A stretch of DNA of 64,000 nucleotides from JBEDUK01 sp040414485 (GCA_040414485.1 JBEDUK010000096.1:1-64000), one strand, 5' to 3'; shown: positions 33,445 through 42,182, counted from the first letter of the stretch. Notes: generated by a model from the letters alone, not told the origin. Translations and numbers: made by a program.

Positions 33445-35214
33445 ATGCGGCGGAGCCTGTTGGCCATCGGCGCGGTCGGGGCATTGGTGGCCGGTCTGTT
33501 CCTCTCGTTCCCGGCGGGAGCGACGACCGCTCAGCAAAAGCCCTCGATTCTGCCCGCCAGCAAGACGCACGAATTGATCGGCGACCAGCACTGGTGCAAC
33601 ACGAACGGCTACTGGTGTGCCGAGCCTTACCAGAACTGGAACGAGTTCCCCTGGTACAAGGATAAGAGCAAGCGCATCGAGTTCTACCCGTATATCGGCC
33701 ACGACGAGCCGTCGGTCACCTTCTACTCGGACACGCCCGGCTCGGGTTATGACAACACCTACACGCTGCGTCTTCCGAAGGAGCCACCAACGCAACCCCG
33801 GCAGGACGGCAGCGGCGGCGCGTACAACTTCGAGCTGCGGCCGGCCTTCTGGCTCGGGATGGATGTCTGTGATGACCAGTCCTCGCCCAACCCGGATGGA
33901 ATGGACCAGGACGGCCACGCCACGATCCCGTGCCAACCGGACAGCGACAAGAACATCTACAGCAGCACCGACCCGAACAGCGACCACTACTTCGGCATGC
34001 AGCCGGGCGGCGCGTTCCTCGAGCTGCAGTGGTACCCGCCGGGCTGGAACAAGCTGCCGGCCGGCCTGTCATGTGACGCGAAGAAGTGGTGCTCGGCGAT
34101 GACCATCGACGAGTTCAGCTCGAATTCGAACACCGGCGCCGCGAACAACGACGACTGCCTGAACCGCGCCGGGATCGAACCGCAGGTGTTCGCCTTCCTC
34201 ACGAATGACGGGCACTCCACCTCGCCGGCCAACGCGCTCAACCCCGACCGGTACCTGCTCAACCCGAAGAAGGTCTTCTTCCAGAGCCCGGGTGACATCA
34301 TCCGCGTGCACATCTACGACACGGGCGACGGCCTGAAGACCGAGATCGACGACCTCACGACGGGCGCGTCGGGCTCGATGACGGCGAGCGTGGCCAACGG
34401 CTTCGGCCAGGTCAAGTTCGACCCGAGTGCCTCGTCCTGCTCGGTGGTGAGCCAGCCGTTCCACCCCGAGTTTGCGACGTCGACTCCGGACACGCGCCTG
34501 ATGTGGACGGCGCACACGTACAACGTCGCGTACTCGGATGAGATCGGACACTGGGGCTTCTGCGGCAAGGTCAACAGCCAGGGCATCTGCTCGAAGCCGC
34601 TCGGGGCCGACACCAACAACGGCGACCCGCCGACGAACAAGAACCCGAACGGCGACGATCAGTTCTGCCAGGCAGGCGACTCGAGCGCGTTGATCAAGAT
34701 CCCGGGCTGCCTGGCCTCGAATTCGGACTTCGACGGCGCCTCGTACCTGTTCGACTGGCCGGGATCGAACACGAACCAGACCGCCAACTCTCTGCTGGCA
34801 CCGGAGCCACTGATGTTCAGCAGCGCGACGTTCGGTGGCGGGTCCCAGTTCAACCAGGTGGGTTTCGAATCGAACCTGTCCCGCATCGAGGACGTGGGGT
34901 CCGTGGACGACTCGGTCCGCGTTCCCTGCCAACGGCACATCGCGAATCCGGCGGATCCGCACCCCGGCAAGGGTTGCGTCAAGCCTCCGCCGGGTGCCTT
35001 CTTCTATCCGTTCTTCAGCACGACGACCCTGAATGGCAACTGCGTTTGGCAGGAGGGCGGCGGTCACCTGCCGAACACGATCAGCACGTACGGGGGCCTC
35101 AAGCAGTTCGGTCCCCTCCTGGACGTCAGGTACCCAACCGCTCCGTATGGGGTGGTCACCGAGCGATACAACGACTTCCGGAACATCCTGGGGCTGAACC
35201 CCTGTAAATCCTGA
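33445..35214 (+). CDS. Large secreted Cys-rich protein of unknown function
   Basis: A 589-residue exported protein. The signal peptide is about residues 1-27 (RRSLLAIGAVGALVAGLFL, cleavage near AGA). The mature part is rich in Asn, Asp, Gly, Trp and paired Cys (HWCNTNGYWC, MDVCDDQSS, CDAKKWC, FCGKVNSQGIC). Segments such as PAFWLGMDVCDDQ, GGAFLELQWYPPGW and DEIGHWGFCG look strongly constrained. I recall similar uncharacterised secreted proteins in soil actinobacteria and in fungi, but no domain name. The gene has its own ribosome site (GGGGAGGAGG), a candidate promoter and a strong terminator, so it is a monocistronic unit, probably well expressed. Confidence 0.7.
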   Translation: MRRSLLAIGAVGALVAGLFLSFPAGATTAQQKPSILPASKTHELIGDQHWCNTNGYWCAEPYQNWNEFPWYKDKSKRIEFYPYIGHDEPSVTFYSDTPGSGYDNTYTLRLPKEPPTQPRQDGSGGAYNFELRPAFWLGMDVCDDQSSPNPDGMDQDGHATIPCQPDSDKNIYSSTDPNSDHYFGMQPGGAFLELQWYPPGWNKLPAGLSCDAKKWCSAMTIDEFSSNSNTGAANNDDCLNRAGIEPQVFAFLTNDGHSTSPANALNPDRYLLNPKKVFFQSPGDIIRVHIYDTGDGLKTEIDDLTTGASGSMTASVANGFGQVKFDPSASSCSVVSQPFHPEFATSTPDTRLMWTAHTYNVAYSDEIGHWGFCGKVNSQGICSKPLGADTNNGDPPTNKNPNGDDQFCQAGDSSALIKIPGCLASNSDFDGASYLFDWPGSNTNQTANSLLAPEPLMFSSATFGGGSQFNQVGFESNLSRIEDVGSVDDSVRVPCQRHIANPADPHPGKGCVKPPPGAFFYPFFSTTTLNGNCVWQEGGGHLPNTISTYGGLKQFGPLLDVRYPTAPYGVVTERYNDFRNILGLNPCKS

Positions 35215-35238
35215 GGTCGCGGACCGGTCACGCTCTGC

Positions 35239-35281
35239 GGCCAAGCCCCGCTCCCGCACCACCGGGAGCGGGGCTTCGGCC
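35239..35281 (+). terminator. Strong GC-rich hairpin terminator
   Basis: A perfect 14-base-pair stem (35243-35256 with 35263-35276) closes a six-base loop, and outer GGCC/GGCC pairs extend it. It begins 24 bases after the stop of the secreted-protein gene. There is no run of T, as is common in high-GC actinobacteria. It lies directly before the next gene (start 35287) and should insulate it. Confidence 0.8.
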
Positions 35282-35286
35282 GTTCC

Positions 35287-36261
35287 ATGCCCAACCGGCC
35301 CTCGACGGTACAGTTGCGGGCCGTGCGCACCGCGATCGTTCTCATATTGTCGGGCGCGGCGGTGGTCACCGTCGGCGCCATCGCGGGCCTGCGCGGCATC
35401 GGCGGTTTCGCCCGGGCGCGTGACGTCAGGCCTCTGGCGATCGGCGCGGTCCTGTTCGGGGTGAACCTGGCCTCGCTCGGCACGGTCCTGGTGGGCGCCG
35501 GACGGAACTCGACGGCGGTCGCCGCCGGTGCATCCGTCGGCACCGTCGTCTTCATGCTCGGCATCGGCTTCGGTTCGGCGCTGCTGGCGGCGAGGGCACC
35601 GGTGCCCGCCCCGCCGGTGCGCGCCACCCTGATCCCGCTCGCGGCGCTGATCATCGGGGCGATCGCCATCCAGGACCTGGCGATCTCACGGTTCGAGGGC
35701 CTCGTGCTGCTCGCCGCGACCGTGGTCCATGCCGTGTACCTGGTGCAGGAACCGCCCGAACGCGTGCTCCCCGAGGCGGTCGGACACGACCTGCTCCGGA
35801 CGGGCTCGCCGAGCCCGCGTCCGATCGCAACCTGGCCGCTCGGGCTGATCGGCCTGGCGATCGTCTACGCGGGCGCGAGCCTCCTGATCGACGGGTCCAC
35901 ACGCCTGCTCGTGCGAACCTCCCTGGCACCCGGTTTCGTCGGCGCGGCGATCGTCGGCTCGCTCGTTTCCGCTCACCGGGTGGTCGGCGAGGTCGGGCCC
36001 ATCCGAAGGTCCGAACCGCCGCTCGCGTTCGGGAACCTGTTCGGCTCCGTGGTCGTGTTCAGCACGGGGGCCCTGGGGCTCGCCGCCCTGATCCGCCCGC
36101 TGATCCTCGACTCATCGGTCGCGGTCGCCTACATCGCCGGATCCGTGCTCTACACGGTCCTTGCGACGGTCCTGCTGGCGCGCGGGCGCGCCGGCCGCCT
36201 CACCGGGGCGGCGCTGATCCTGCTCTTCGGCGCCTGGATCTACATCGCGCGGCGCTTCTGA
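35287..36261 (+). CDS. CaCA-like (Na+/Ca2+ exchanger fold) membrane protein, apparently degenerate
   Basis: A 324-residue protein with about ten membrane helices arranged as two similar halves. The second half has AFGNLFGSVVVFSTGALGLAALI, close to the GNxxGSNxFN part of the alpha-2 repeat of YrbG-type exchangers. The segment that should hold the catalytic TSLPE glutamate reads SLVSAHRVVGE. In the first half the corresponding stretch (FGVNLASLGTVLVGAG) also lacks the acidic residue. So the exchanger fold seems present but the ion-binding Glu pair is absent, and activity is doubtful. The last 150 bases overlap the 3' end of the convergent NDH-2 gene. Confidence 0.65.
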   Translation: MPNRPSTVQLRAVRTAIVLILSGAAVVTVGAIAGLRGIGGFARARDVRPLAIGAVLFGVNLASLGTVLVGAGRNSTAVAAGASVGTVVFMLGIGFGSALLAARAPVPAPPVRATLIPLAALIIGAIAIQDLAISRFEGLVLLAATVVHAVYLVQEPPERVLPEAVGHDLLRTGSPSPRPIATWPLGLIGLAIVYAGASLLIDGSTRLLVRTSLAPGFVGAAIVGSLVSAHRVVGEVGPIRRSEPPLAFGNLFGSVVVFSTGALGLAALIRPLILDSSVAVAYIAGSVLYTVLATVLLARGRAGRLTGAALILLFGAWIYIARRF

Positions 36262-37629
36262 GGCCTTCCCCGCCGCCGCGGATCCCAGCCCGAACGGTAT
36301 CGCGCCGCCCGCCTCGATGATCTGCTCGCGCGGGTGCTGCAGCGACCCCAGCTGCACGACGTCGCGGCGGAAGACGAGCGCCACGGTCCAGTCGGTGATC
36401 ACGCGGGCCTTCCGCCCGAGCGTCGGCACGCGGCTCACGTGATACGTGCGGTGGAGGAACCACGCCGGGAATCCGCGGAGCTTGAATCCCATGACCCGCG
36501 CCACGCCCTTGTAGAGCCCGAGCGACGCGAGCGCGCCGAGGTTCCGGTATCGAAACGGCGACGGCGGGTCGCCCCTGATGCCGGCGGCGACGTTCATGGC
36601 CAGCCTCCGGGCCTGCCGGAGGGCGTGCTGCGCGGTCGGGGGCGTCAGCCCGCCCTCCACCAGATCGGGGACGGCCGCCGCGTCCCCGGCCGTCCAGGCC
36701 CCGGCCATGCCGCGCACGCGCAGGAACTCGTCGGCGACGACCCGGCCGCGATCGTCCAGTGGGAGCCCGTACCGCGTGAGGATCGGATTCGGCCTGACGC
36801 CCGCGGTCCAGACGACGGTGTTCGATTCGTACTCCGTGCCGTCCGAGAGCGTGACCGAGCCCTCCGAAACTGACTCCAGGCTCGTCCCCAGGTGGACGCG
36901 GAATCCACGCTCGCGGAGCTGTTCGAGGGTGTAGGACCCGAGGTCCTCGGTCAGCTCGGGCAGGATGTGCGAGGCGACCTCGACGAGCACCCATCGCATG
37001 TCATCGGGTCTGACGCGGCCGTAGTACCGGGACGCGTAGCGGGCCATGTCCTCGAGTTCGGCCATCGCCTCGATGCCCGCGTATCCGCCCCCGACGAACA
37101 CGAACGTCAACACGCGGCGCCGGATCGCCGGATCGTCGGACGACTCCGCCGCGTCCATGGCGGCCAGTACGCGATTGCGAAGGTCGATGGCCTCGGCGAC
37201 CGTCTTGAAACCGATGCCGTTCTCGACCAGACCGGGAACCGGCTGCACCCGGGACACCGACCCCACGGCCACCACGACCTGGTCGTAAGGCAGGTCGAAC
37301 GGTTCGCCGGCCGTCGGTTCGACGCGAGCCGTTCGCGACGAGTGGTCCAGGCCGGTCACCCGCCCCGTGATCAGGCGCGTTCCCTTCAGGACGGGCCGAA
37401 GAGGAACGACGACGTGCCTGGGCTCGATGCTCCCCGAGGCGGCTTCCGGAAGGAACGGCTGGTAGAGCATGAAGCTCTCGGGGCTGACCAGCGTGATCTC
37501 CGCCTCGCCCGGACCGAGCCGCCGTCGCAATCCGAGCGCCGTGTACAGCCCGACGTATCCGCCGCCGATGATGAGGATGCGTGCCGGGTCGCCCGGGGTG
37601 AGGGCGGCGCGGGTGGGATTCGCCGTCAC
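36112..37629 (-). CDS. Type II NADH dehydrogenase (NDH-2) family flavoprotein
   Basis: A 505-residue pyridine-nucleotide disulfide oxidoreductase-type protein. The FAD fold starts with ILIIGGGYVGLYTALGL (about 17-33), the NADH fold is FVFVGGGYAGIEAMAEL (about 176-192), and the second FAD contact is AWTAGDAAAVPD. RFRYRNLGALASLGLYKGVARV-like and GFPAWFLHRTYHV segments match membrane-surface NDH-2 enzymes that pass electrons from NADH to quinone. The last 50 residues are hydrophilic and low-complexity and are encoded opposite the CaCA-like gene; they are probably not functional. GTG 37629 has GGGAGGA upstream. Confidence 0.85.
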   Translation of the reverse strand: MTANPTRAALTPGDPARILIIGGGYVGLYTALGLRRRLGPGEAEITLVSPESFMLYQPFLPEAASGSIEPRHVVVPLRPVLKGTRLITGRVTGLDHSSRTARVEPTAGEPFDLPYDQVVVAVGSVSRVQPVPGLVENGIGFKTVAEAIDLRNRVLAAMDAAESSDDPAIRRRVLTFVFVGGGYAGIEAMAELEDMARYASRYYGRVRPDDMRWVLVEVASHILPELTEDLGSYTLEQLRERGFRVHLGTSLESVSEGSVTLSDGTEYESNTVVWTAGVRPNPILTRYGLPLDDRGRVVADEFLRVRGMAGAWTAGDAAAVPDLVEGGLTPPTAQHALRQARRLAMNVAAGIRGDPPSPFRYRNLGALASLGLYKGVARVMGFKLRGFPAWFLHRTYHVSRVPTLGRKARVITDWTVALVFRRDVVQLGSLQHPREQIIEAGGAIPFGLGSAAAGKASEAPRDVDPGAEEQDQRRPGEAAGAPARQQDRRKDRVEHGSGDVGDRDR

Positions 37630-37758
37630 GGGTCGTGTCCTCCCGCACCGAACCTAACAGGGCGATTTCGCACATTCGGTCCCGGTGCGCGATGATGTGC
37701 GCCCCGGACGGCGGCCGGCCCGGGGACGGCACCACCCGATGAGGCCGGGGAGCGGACG

Positions 37759-38238
37759 TTGGCGGGAGAACCACCGGATCTGGAAACGGTGCTCGGCGTG
37801 AGGTTCGCCGTGCTCACCGGCTACCGGCCGCCCGGCTCGCGCGTTCCGTTCGGACACGTCGTGGTGGGGCCGACCGGGCTGTTCCTGGTCGAATCGTTCG
37901 ACGGCGCGGGGACGCTGCGCGTGCGGGGCGAGGAGGTCACGCTCGACGCCGAGCCTTTCGGCGCGACCGTGCAGCGGGTCCGCCGGCAGGGTCTGGCGCT
38001 CCAGTTGCTGCTCGGCGACGCGCTGTCCGAACTGGACCTGCGCGTGTCGCCCGTGCTCTGGGCCTGGGCGGCGCGGCTTCGCGCGCGGCGTGTCGCGGGC
38101 GGCGTGCGGATCGCGTCCACGCGCGACATCCGCAGGAGGATCGGCCGCAGTGGCACCGTGCTCCCGGCGGCCGCGGTTCGGCGACTCATGGCGCTGGCCG
38201 AGGCGCGACTGATCCCGGCGCGGGGCCTCTCAGCATGA
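37759..38238 (+). CDS. NERD-like domain protein
   Basis: A 159-residue protein resembling the nuclease-related (NERD) domain. It has FGHVVVGPTGLFLVESFDGAG (the beta-hairpin that holds the metal-binding residues in nucleases), RRQGLALQLLLG, VSPVLWAW and GVRIASTRDIRRR. In true nucleases an Asp and a Glu/Lys pair are seen as D...ExK; here the segment reads LVESFD, so catalysis is uncertain. A TTG at 37759 is the first start in frame, with CGGGGAGCG upstream. It lies 22 bases before the alcohol dehydrogenase gene and may be co-transcribed. Function unknown. Confidence 0.6.
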   Translation: MAGEPPDLETVLGVRFAVLTGYRPPGSRVPFGHVVVGPTGLFLVESFDGAGTLRVRGEEVTLDAEPFGATVQRVRRQGLALQLLLGDALSELDLRVSPVLWAWAARLRARRVAGGVRIASTRDIRRRIGRSGTVLPAAAVRRLMALAEARLIPARGLSA

Positions 38239-38260
38239 CACGCCGCCCGCGCCACAGCGG

Positions 38261-39301
38261 GTGAGAGCCGCCCGATTCAGCGGCGCCGGACGGCCCGTCT
38301 CGGTCGAGGACGTCGAGGACCCGAAGCCTGACCCCTTCGAGGTCGTCGTCCGGGTCGAAGCCTGCGGGATCTGCGCGTCCGACCTTCACCTGATCCACGG
38401 CGAGATGGCGCCCGTCGCGCCGCTCCCGCTGACGATGGGCCACGAGGCCTCCGGCGTGATCGAGCAGATCGGCTCGAGCGTCCCGTCCTGGCGTCCGGGC
38501 GACCGCGTGTCGGTGATGGGCGGCAAGGTCTGCGGATCGTGCCCACGATGCGCAAGCGGCGCGTTCGAGGACTGCTGGAACCCACAGCTGATGGGGTTCC
38601 ACTACGACGGCGCCTGGGCCGAAAAGGTAAAGGTGCCTTACTATGCGGTCGCCCGGATCCCGGACGGCGTCTCGTTCGACCATGCGGCGATCGCCTGCGA
38701 CGCGGTGGCCACGCCGTACGCGGCGCTCGCCGAACGCGCCGCGCTGCGGCCGGGCGAATACATCGGCATCTGGGGGATCGGCGGCCTCGGAACGCACGCA
38801 GTGCAGATCGCGCGGATGCTGGGCGCGGCGTTCATCGGGGCGATCGACCCGCTGCCGGCCGCGCGGGAGCGGGCGACCGCGCTCGGCGCCGATCTGGCCG
38901 TCGACCCCTCCGAATCCGACGTGGCCGGCAGGCTCCGCGAGGCCACCGGCGGCCGCGGCCTCGACGTCGCGGCGGATTTCGTCGGCCGCACGGCGGTGAC
39001 GCGCCAGGCGCTCCCCGCCATGGCGCGGGGCGGTCGGATCGTGAACGTCGGGCAGTCGTTCGAACCGCTGGAGGGCGGTCCGATCCTGCTGTTCTCGGTG
39101 TTCGGCCTGTCGCTGCTCGGGCACCTCGGGTACCGGAAGGCACACCTGGAACAGGTGCTCGATCTCATCGCGCGCGGCCGCCTCGATCTGTCTGGTTCGA
39201 TCAGCGATCGCATCCCGCTCGAGCGGATCGGAAACGGCGTGGACCGCCTCACGTCGAAGGAGGGCGCGCCGGTCAGGATCGTGGTCCTTCCGAACGTCTG
39301 A
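38261..39301 (+). CDS. Zinc-dependent medium-chain alcohol dehydrogenase
   Basis: A 346-residue MDR enzyme. Catalytic zinc ligands are C38 (CGICASDLH) and H61/E62 (GHEASG). The structural zinc site has CGSCPRCASGAFEDC. The NAD(P) fold is GIWGIGGLGTHAVQ. The whole length fits a zinc alcohol or polyol dehydrogenase acting on a small alcohol or aldehyde. The GTG start follows the NERD gene by 22 bases. Substrate not inferable. Confidence 0.87.
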   Translation: MRAARFSGAGRPVSVEDVEDPKPDPFEVVVRVEACGICASDLHLIHGEMAPVAPLPLTMGHEASGVIEQIGSSVPSWRPGDRVSVMGGKVCGSCPRCASGAFEDCWNPQLMGFHYDGAWAEKVKVPYYAVARIPDGVSFDHAAIACDAVATPYAALAERAALRPGEYIGIWGIGGLGTHAVQIARMLGAAFIGAIDPLPAARERATALGADLAVDPSESDVAGRLREATGGRGLDVAADFVGRTAVTRQALPAMARGGRIVNVGQSFEPLEGGPILLFSVFGLSLLGHLGYRKAHLEQVLDLIARGRLDLSGSISDRIPLERIGNGVDRLTSKEGAPVRIVVLPNV

Positions 39302-39342
39302 AGCCGAAACGCCGGCGCCGCCGCCCGCGAAAAACGTCCGAT

Positions 39343-39371
39343 TTGAGCATTGAGCTCGGCATGTGTACGGT
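39343..39371 (+). promoter_or_regulatory. Promoter of small secreted protein gene
   Basis: TTGAGC (39343-39348), 17 bases, TACGGT (39366-39371), an ideal spacing for a vegetative sigma factor. It is followed by TCGCGCACGG as at the 33.4 kb secreted gene. The leader to ATG 39440 is about 60 bases with GGAAGGGGG at the end. Confidence 0.55.
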
Positions 39372-39439
39372 TCGCGCACGGGCTGGATCGGCGTGGTCAG
39401 GCTGCATCGAATGGCTGGGCGGAATTGGAAGGGGGATCC

Positions 39440-39964
39440 ATGCACGGAGCCAGGAAACTGGGTGGTGGTGCGATGCTCGTGGCCGTCGCGTTCGCGGCGC
39501 TGGCCTTCGCGCCCGCCGCACAGGCGACGACGGCCGCACCGGCGGCGACGTTCGCCTTTCCGTCTTCGAGCTCGACGGTGATCGCCAGCACCGGGTTCAT
39601 CGACGGTTGTCAGGCCGGGTACTTCTGGTCGGCATCTCGCGGCGACAGCGTGAGTCAGACGTTCACCGGCGGCCGGCGAATCAAGCACATGATCCTCGAC
39701 GTCGGCGTGCCCACCAACGTTCTGAGCGGTGGCGCCGAGGTGGACTGGAGCGTGTCGATCAACGGCCACAAGGTCGACAGTTTCGTCGTGTCCGAGGGAT
39801 TCACTGGCACGGTTCACCGCGACGTGCATTTCACGAAGATCAGGGGCAGGCAGTACGCGGTCAAGCTCTACGTGACGAACGAGGTGCCGAGCGGCGACGG
39901 ATCGATCACCCTCGCGTACGCGGATTGCGGCGGCGCCCATTCGATCACGCTGAAGAAGGCGTAA
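39440..39964 (+). CDS. Small secreted protein of unknown function
   Basis: A 174-residue exported protein with a clear signal peptide (about 1-28, RKLGGGAMLVAVAFAALAFA, cleavage near AQA). The mature 145 residues are rich in Ser, Thr, Gly and Val with predicted beta strands (VDWSVSINGHKVDSFVVSEG) and two Cys residues (IDGCQAG, YADCGG) that could form one disulfide. I do not recognise the family; a beta-sandwich surface protein is plausible. The ATG is fixed by a strong ribosome site (GGAAGGGGGATCC). It has its own promoter and a downstream hairpin. Confidence 0.65.
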   Translation: MHGARKLGGGAMLVAVAFAALAFAPAAQATTAAPAATFAFPSSSSTVIASTGFIDGCQAGYFWSASRGDSVSQTFTGGRRIKHMILDVGVPTNVLSGGAEVDWSVSINGHKVDSFVVSEGFTGTVHRDVHFTKIRGRQYAVKLYVTNEVPSGDGSITLAYADCGGAHSITLKKA

Positions 39965-40013
39965 GGAACGAAGGAGCAACGGCGGTCCGGCCCGGATCGT
40001 CTGTTCCAGGAGC

Positions 40014-40040
40014 GGCGGCGGCGCCTTCGGCGCCGCCGCT
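40014..40040. terminator. GC-rich hairpin between convergent genes
   Basis: An 11-base-pair perfect G/C stem with one extra G-T pair closes a three-base loop (CC-TTC-GG). It lies 50 bases after the secreted-protein stop. There is no T run on the plus strand. It probably ends transcription from the left. Confidence 0.6.
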
Positions 40041-40050
40041 CTTGCGTGTC

Positions 40051-40067
40051 CGGACCTGCCAGGTCCG
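40051..40067. terminator. Second hairpin between convergent genes
   Basis: CGGACCT and AGGTCCG form a perfect seven-base-pair stem with loop GCC. It is nearer to the end of the FMN oxidase gene (stop 40113) and may act as its terminator. Confidence 0.45.
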
Positions 40068-40112
40068 CGTGCAACAGTGGCGCGCGTCGCCCCGTGTGCG
40101 GCGCCGCGCGCC

Positions 40113-41240
40113 TCAACGTGGAGCCGGCGCCACCATCGACGGCGTCACGCCGGCGACGGTGGTCGCCCCCACCAGCCGCATCGCCATGACCAGTTCGTCG
40201 CGAAGCGTCTCCAGGACCCACTGCACGCCGCGATCGCCGGCCGCGGCCAGACCCCACAGATAGGGGCGCCCGATGAGGACGGCCCGCGCGCCGAGCGCGA
40301 GCGCCCTGGTGACGTCCGTTCCCCTGCGCACGCCGCCGTCCAACAGAACCTCGGCACGGCCCGCGACGGCCTCGGCGACCTCGGGCAGCGCGTCGAGCGT
40401 CCCGAGCACGCCGTCCAGCTGACGGCCGCCGTGGTTCGACACGATCACGCCGTCCACGCCGTGTTCGACCGCGATGACGGCGTCCTCCGCGGTCATCACG
40501 CCCTTGAGCAGGAGCGGGAGCGACGAGAGCCCGCGGACCCACTCCAGGTCGCGCCACGACAGGCTCGCGTCGAACGGAAGGTCGTCGAGGTCGGCCGGCG
40601 GCATGCCCGGGTAGAGCGTCTCGGCGGCTTCGGCCATGAGCTCCATCACCACGGGATACGGCTCACGCCCGGCCCACGCGTTGCGCCGGTCGCGGAGTCG
40701 CGGACCGAGCACCGGCAGGTCGATCGTCAGCACCAGCGCCCGGCAGCCGGCGTCCTCGGCCAGCCGAACGACCCGTTCGGCGATCTCGCGTCGCTTGTGC
40801 ACGTACAGCTGGAACCATGCGGAGACGCCCGTGGACATGATGTCGGCGATCCGCCGGGTCGCCGACGTCGACACGCACATGGTGGCCCCCGTGGCTGCCG
40901 CGCCGCGGGCGGTCGCGACCTCGCCCTCCTCGTGGGCCAGGAGATGGAACGCCGTCGGCGCGAGCAGCACCGGGAACGGCATCTCCTGCCCCAGAACCGT
41001 CGCCGAGGTGTCCACGTCCGCCACGTCCACCAGGTAGCGCGGACGGAGCACCCATCGATCGAACGCCCGACGATTCTGCGCGAGCGTCCATTCGTCTCCC
41101 GCACCGCCGGTGAAGTAGTCGAACGCGCCGGGCTGCATGTGTTCCCGGGCGCGCTCCTCGAGGTCGCCCAGCACGAACGCGCCGGCGAGCGGGTCGCGCT
41201 CGGCTTCCGTTTCGCGGTTCCCTTCGCCCATCCCGATCAC
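40113..41240 (-). CDS. FMN-dependent alpha-hydroxyacid dehydrogenase/oxidase
   Basis: A 375-residue TIM-barrel flavoenzyme of the lactate/glycolate oxidase family. It has FDYFTGGAGDEWTL at the N-terminus, PVLLAPTAFH and WFQLYVHKRRE, and the FMN- and substrate-binding SNHGGRQLDG with the catalytic His. Near the end, LLDGGVRRGTDVTRALALGA and AVLIGRP hold the FMN phosphate. It oxidises an L-2-hydroxyacid such as lactate; oxidase and dehydrogenase types cannot be told apart. It is followed upstream (on its strand) by the PHP gene at 27 bases. Confidence 0.9.
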   Translation of the reverse strand: MIGMGEGNRETEAERDPLAGAFVLGDLEERAREHMQPGAFDYFTGGAGDEWTLAQNRRAFDRWVLRPRYLVDVADVDTSATVLGQEMPFPVLLAPTAFHLLAHEEGEVATARGAAATGATMCVSTSATRRIADIMSTGVSAWFQLYVHKRREIAERVVRLAEDAGCRALVLTIDLPVLGPRLRDRRNAWAGREPYPVVMELMAEAAETLYPGMPPADLDDLPFDASLSWRDLEWVRGLSSLPLLLKGVMTAEDAVIAVEHGVDGVIVSNHGGRQLDGVLGTLDALPEVAEAVAGRAEVLLDGGVRRGTDVTRALALGARAVLIGRPYLWGLAAAGDRGVQWVLETLRDELVMAMRLVGATTVAGVTPSMVAPAPR

Positions 41241-41267
41241 CCGCCTCGCGCGCGCCCGACGCCGGTC

Positions 41268-42146
41268 TCAGCGCGGAGCCGGGGACGGGGCCGCCCGCCG
41301 GGCCGAGGTCAGGTCCGATGCCCTGGCCTTCAGCCGTTCGAACTGCTCCGGACTCGTCGAACGCATCCCCATTCGGACGGGGTCGTAGCGGACGCCGTGA
41401 CAATCGCTGCCGCCGGTCCAGAGCAGGCCGAGCGAGGTCGCCACCTCGATGTACTTCGCCTCGACCTCGGGCGTGTGCTCCGGGTGGGACGCCTCGATGC
41501 CGTCCAGGCCCGCCGCGGCCATCTCCTCGATGAGCGCGAGGGGGACCGGCTTCGTCTCCCGAAAGGTGCCGGGATGAGCCATCACGCACACCCCGCCGGC
41601 GCCGTGGATCAGCCGGAGCGCGTCCAGCGGGTGCAGCGCGTGCTTCTCCACGTAGGCGGCGCCGTTCGAACCGATGAACTGCTCGGTGAACGCCGCCTTC
41701 GCGTCGGGGACGATGCCCGCTTCCACCATGGCCTGCGCGATGTGAGGGCGGACGATCGGCGCGTCGCCGGCGATCTCCTTCACCCGTGCGAACGTCACCG
41801 GGTAGCCGAGGGCGACCAGCCGCTCGACCATCATGTCGCCCCGGCGCTCCCGGTCGTCGCGCAGCCGTTGCAGCTCCTCGACCAGCGCGGGATCCGATGG
41901 ATCCATGTAGTAGCACAGCACGTGGACGCCCTCGTCGGCGTAGATCGTGGAGAACTCGATGCCGGGAACAACCTCGATCCCGAGTTCGGCGCCGATCACG
42001 GCCGCCTCCTGGAGTGCGGTGGTCGTGTCGTGATCGGTGATGGCCATCGCGTCCAGGCCGCGCTCCCGGGCGAGCGCGAGCGCCTCGCGCGGAGTGAACG
42101 TTCCGTCCGAGTGATCGGTGTGGACGTGCAGGTCGATGCCGGGCAT
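41268..42146 (-). CDS. PHP-domain phosphoesterase (RNase AM/nucleoside bisphosphate phosphatase-like)
   Basis: A 292-residue PHP protein. Metal ligands are in DLHVHTDHSDGT (about 5-16), AITDHDT, VPGIEFS, CVMAHPGT and GGSDCHG. This arrangement and length match the YciV/TrpH group, which removes phosphate from 3',5'-nucleoside bisphosphates and trims RNA 5' ends. ATG 42146 is preceded at nine bases by TACCAT, again suggesting a very short leader. It is probably co-transcribed with the FMN oxidase gene. Confidence 0.86.
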   Translation of the reverse strand: MPGIDLHVHTDHSDGTFTPREALALARERGLDAMAITDHDTTTALQEAAVIGAELGIEVVPGIEFSTIYADEGVHVLCYYMDPSDPALVEELQRLRDDRERRGDMMVERLVALGYPVTFARVKEIAGDAPIVRPHIAQAMVEAGIVPDAKAAFTEQFIGSNGAAYVEKHALHPLDALRLIHGAGGVCVMAHPGTFRETKPVPLALIEEMAAAGLDGIEASHPEHTPEVEAKYIEVATSLGLLWTGGSDCHGVRYDPVRMGMRSTSPEQFERLKARASDLTSARRAAPSPAPR

Positions 42147-42155
42147 GGGCGAACG

Positions 42156-42161
42156 ATGGTA
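42156..42161 (-). promoter_or_regulatory. -10 box of PHP gene, near-leaderless
   Basis: Minus strand TACCAT ends nine bases before ATG 42146. Confidence 0.35.
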
Positions 42162-42182
42162 TCGGGTCGGCTCGCGAGGCCT

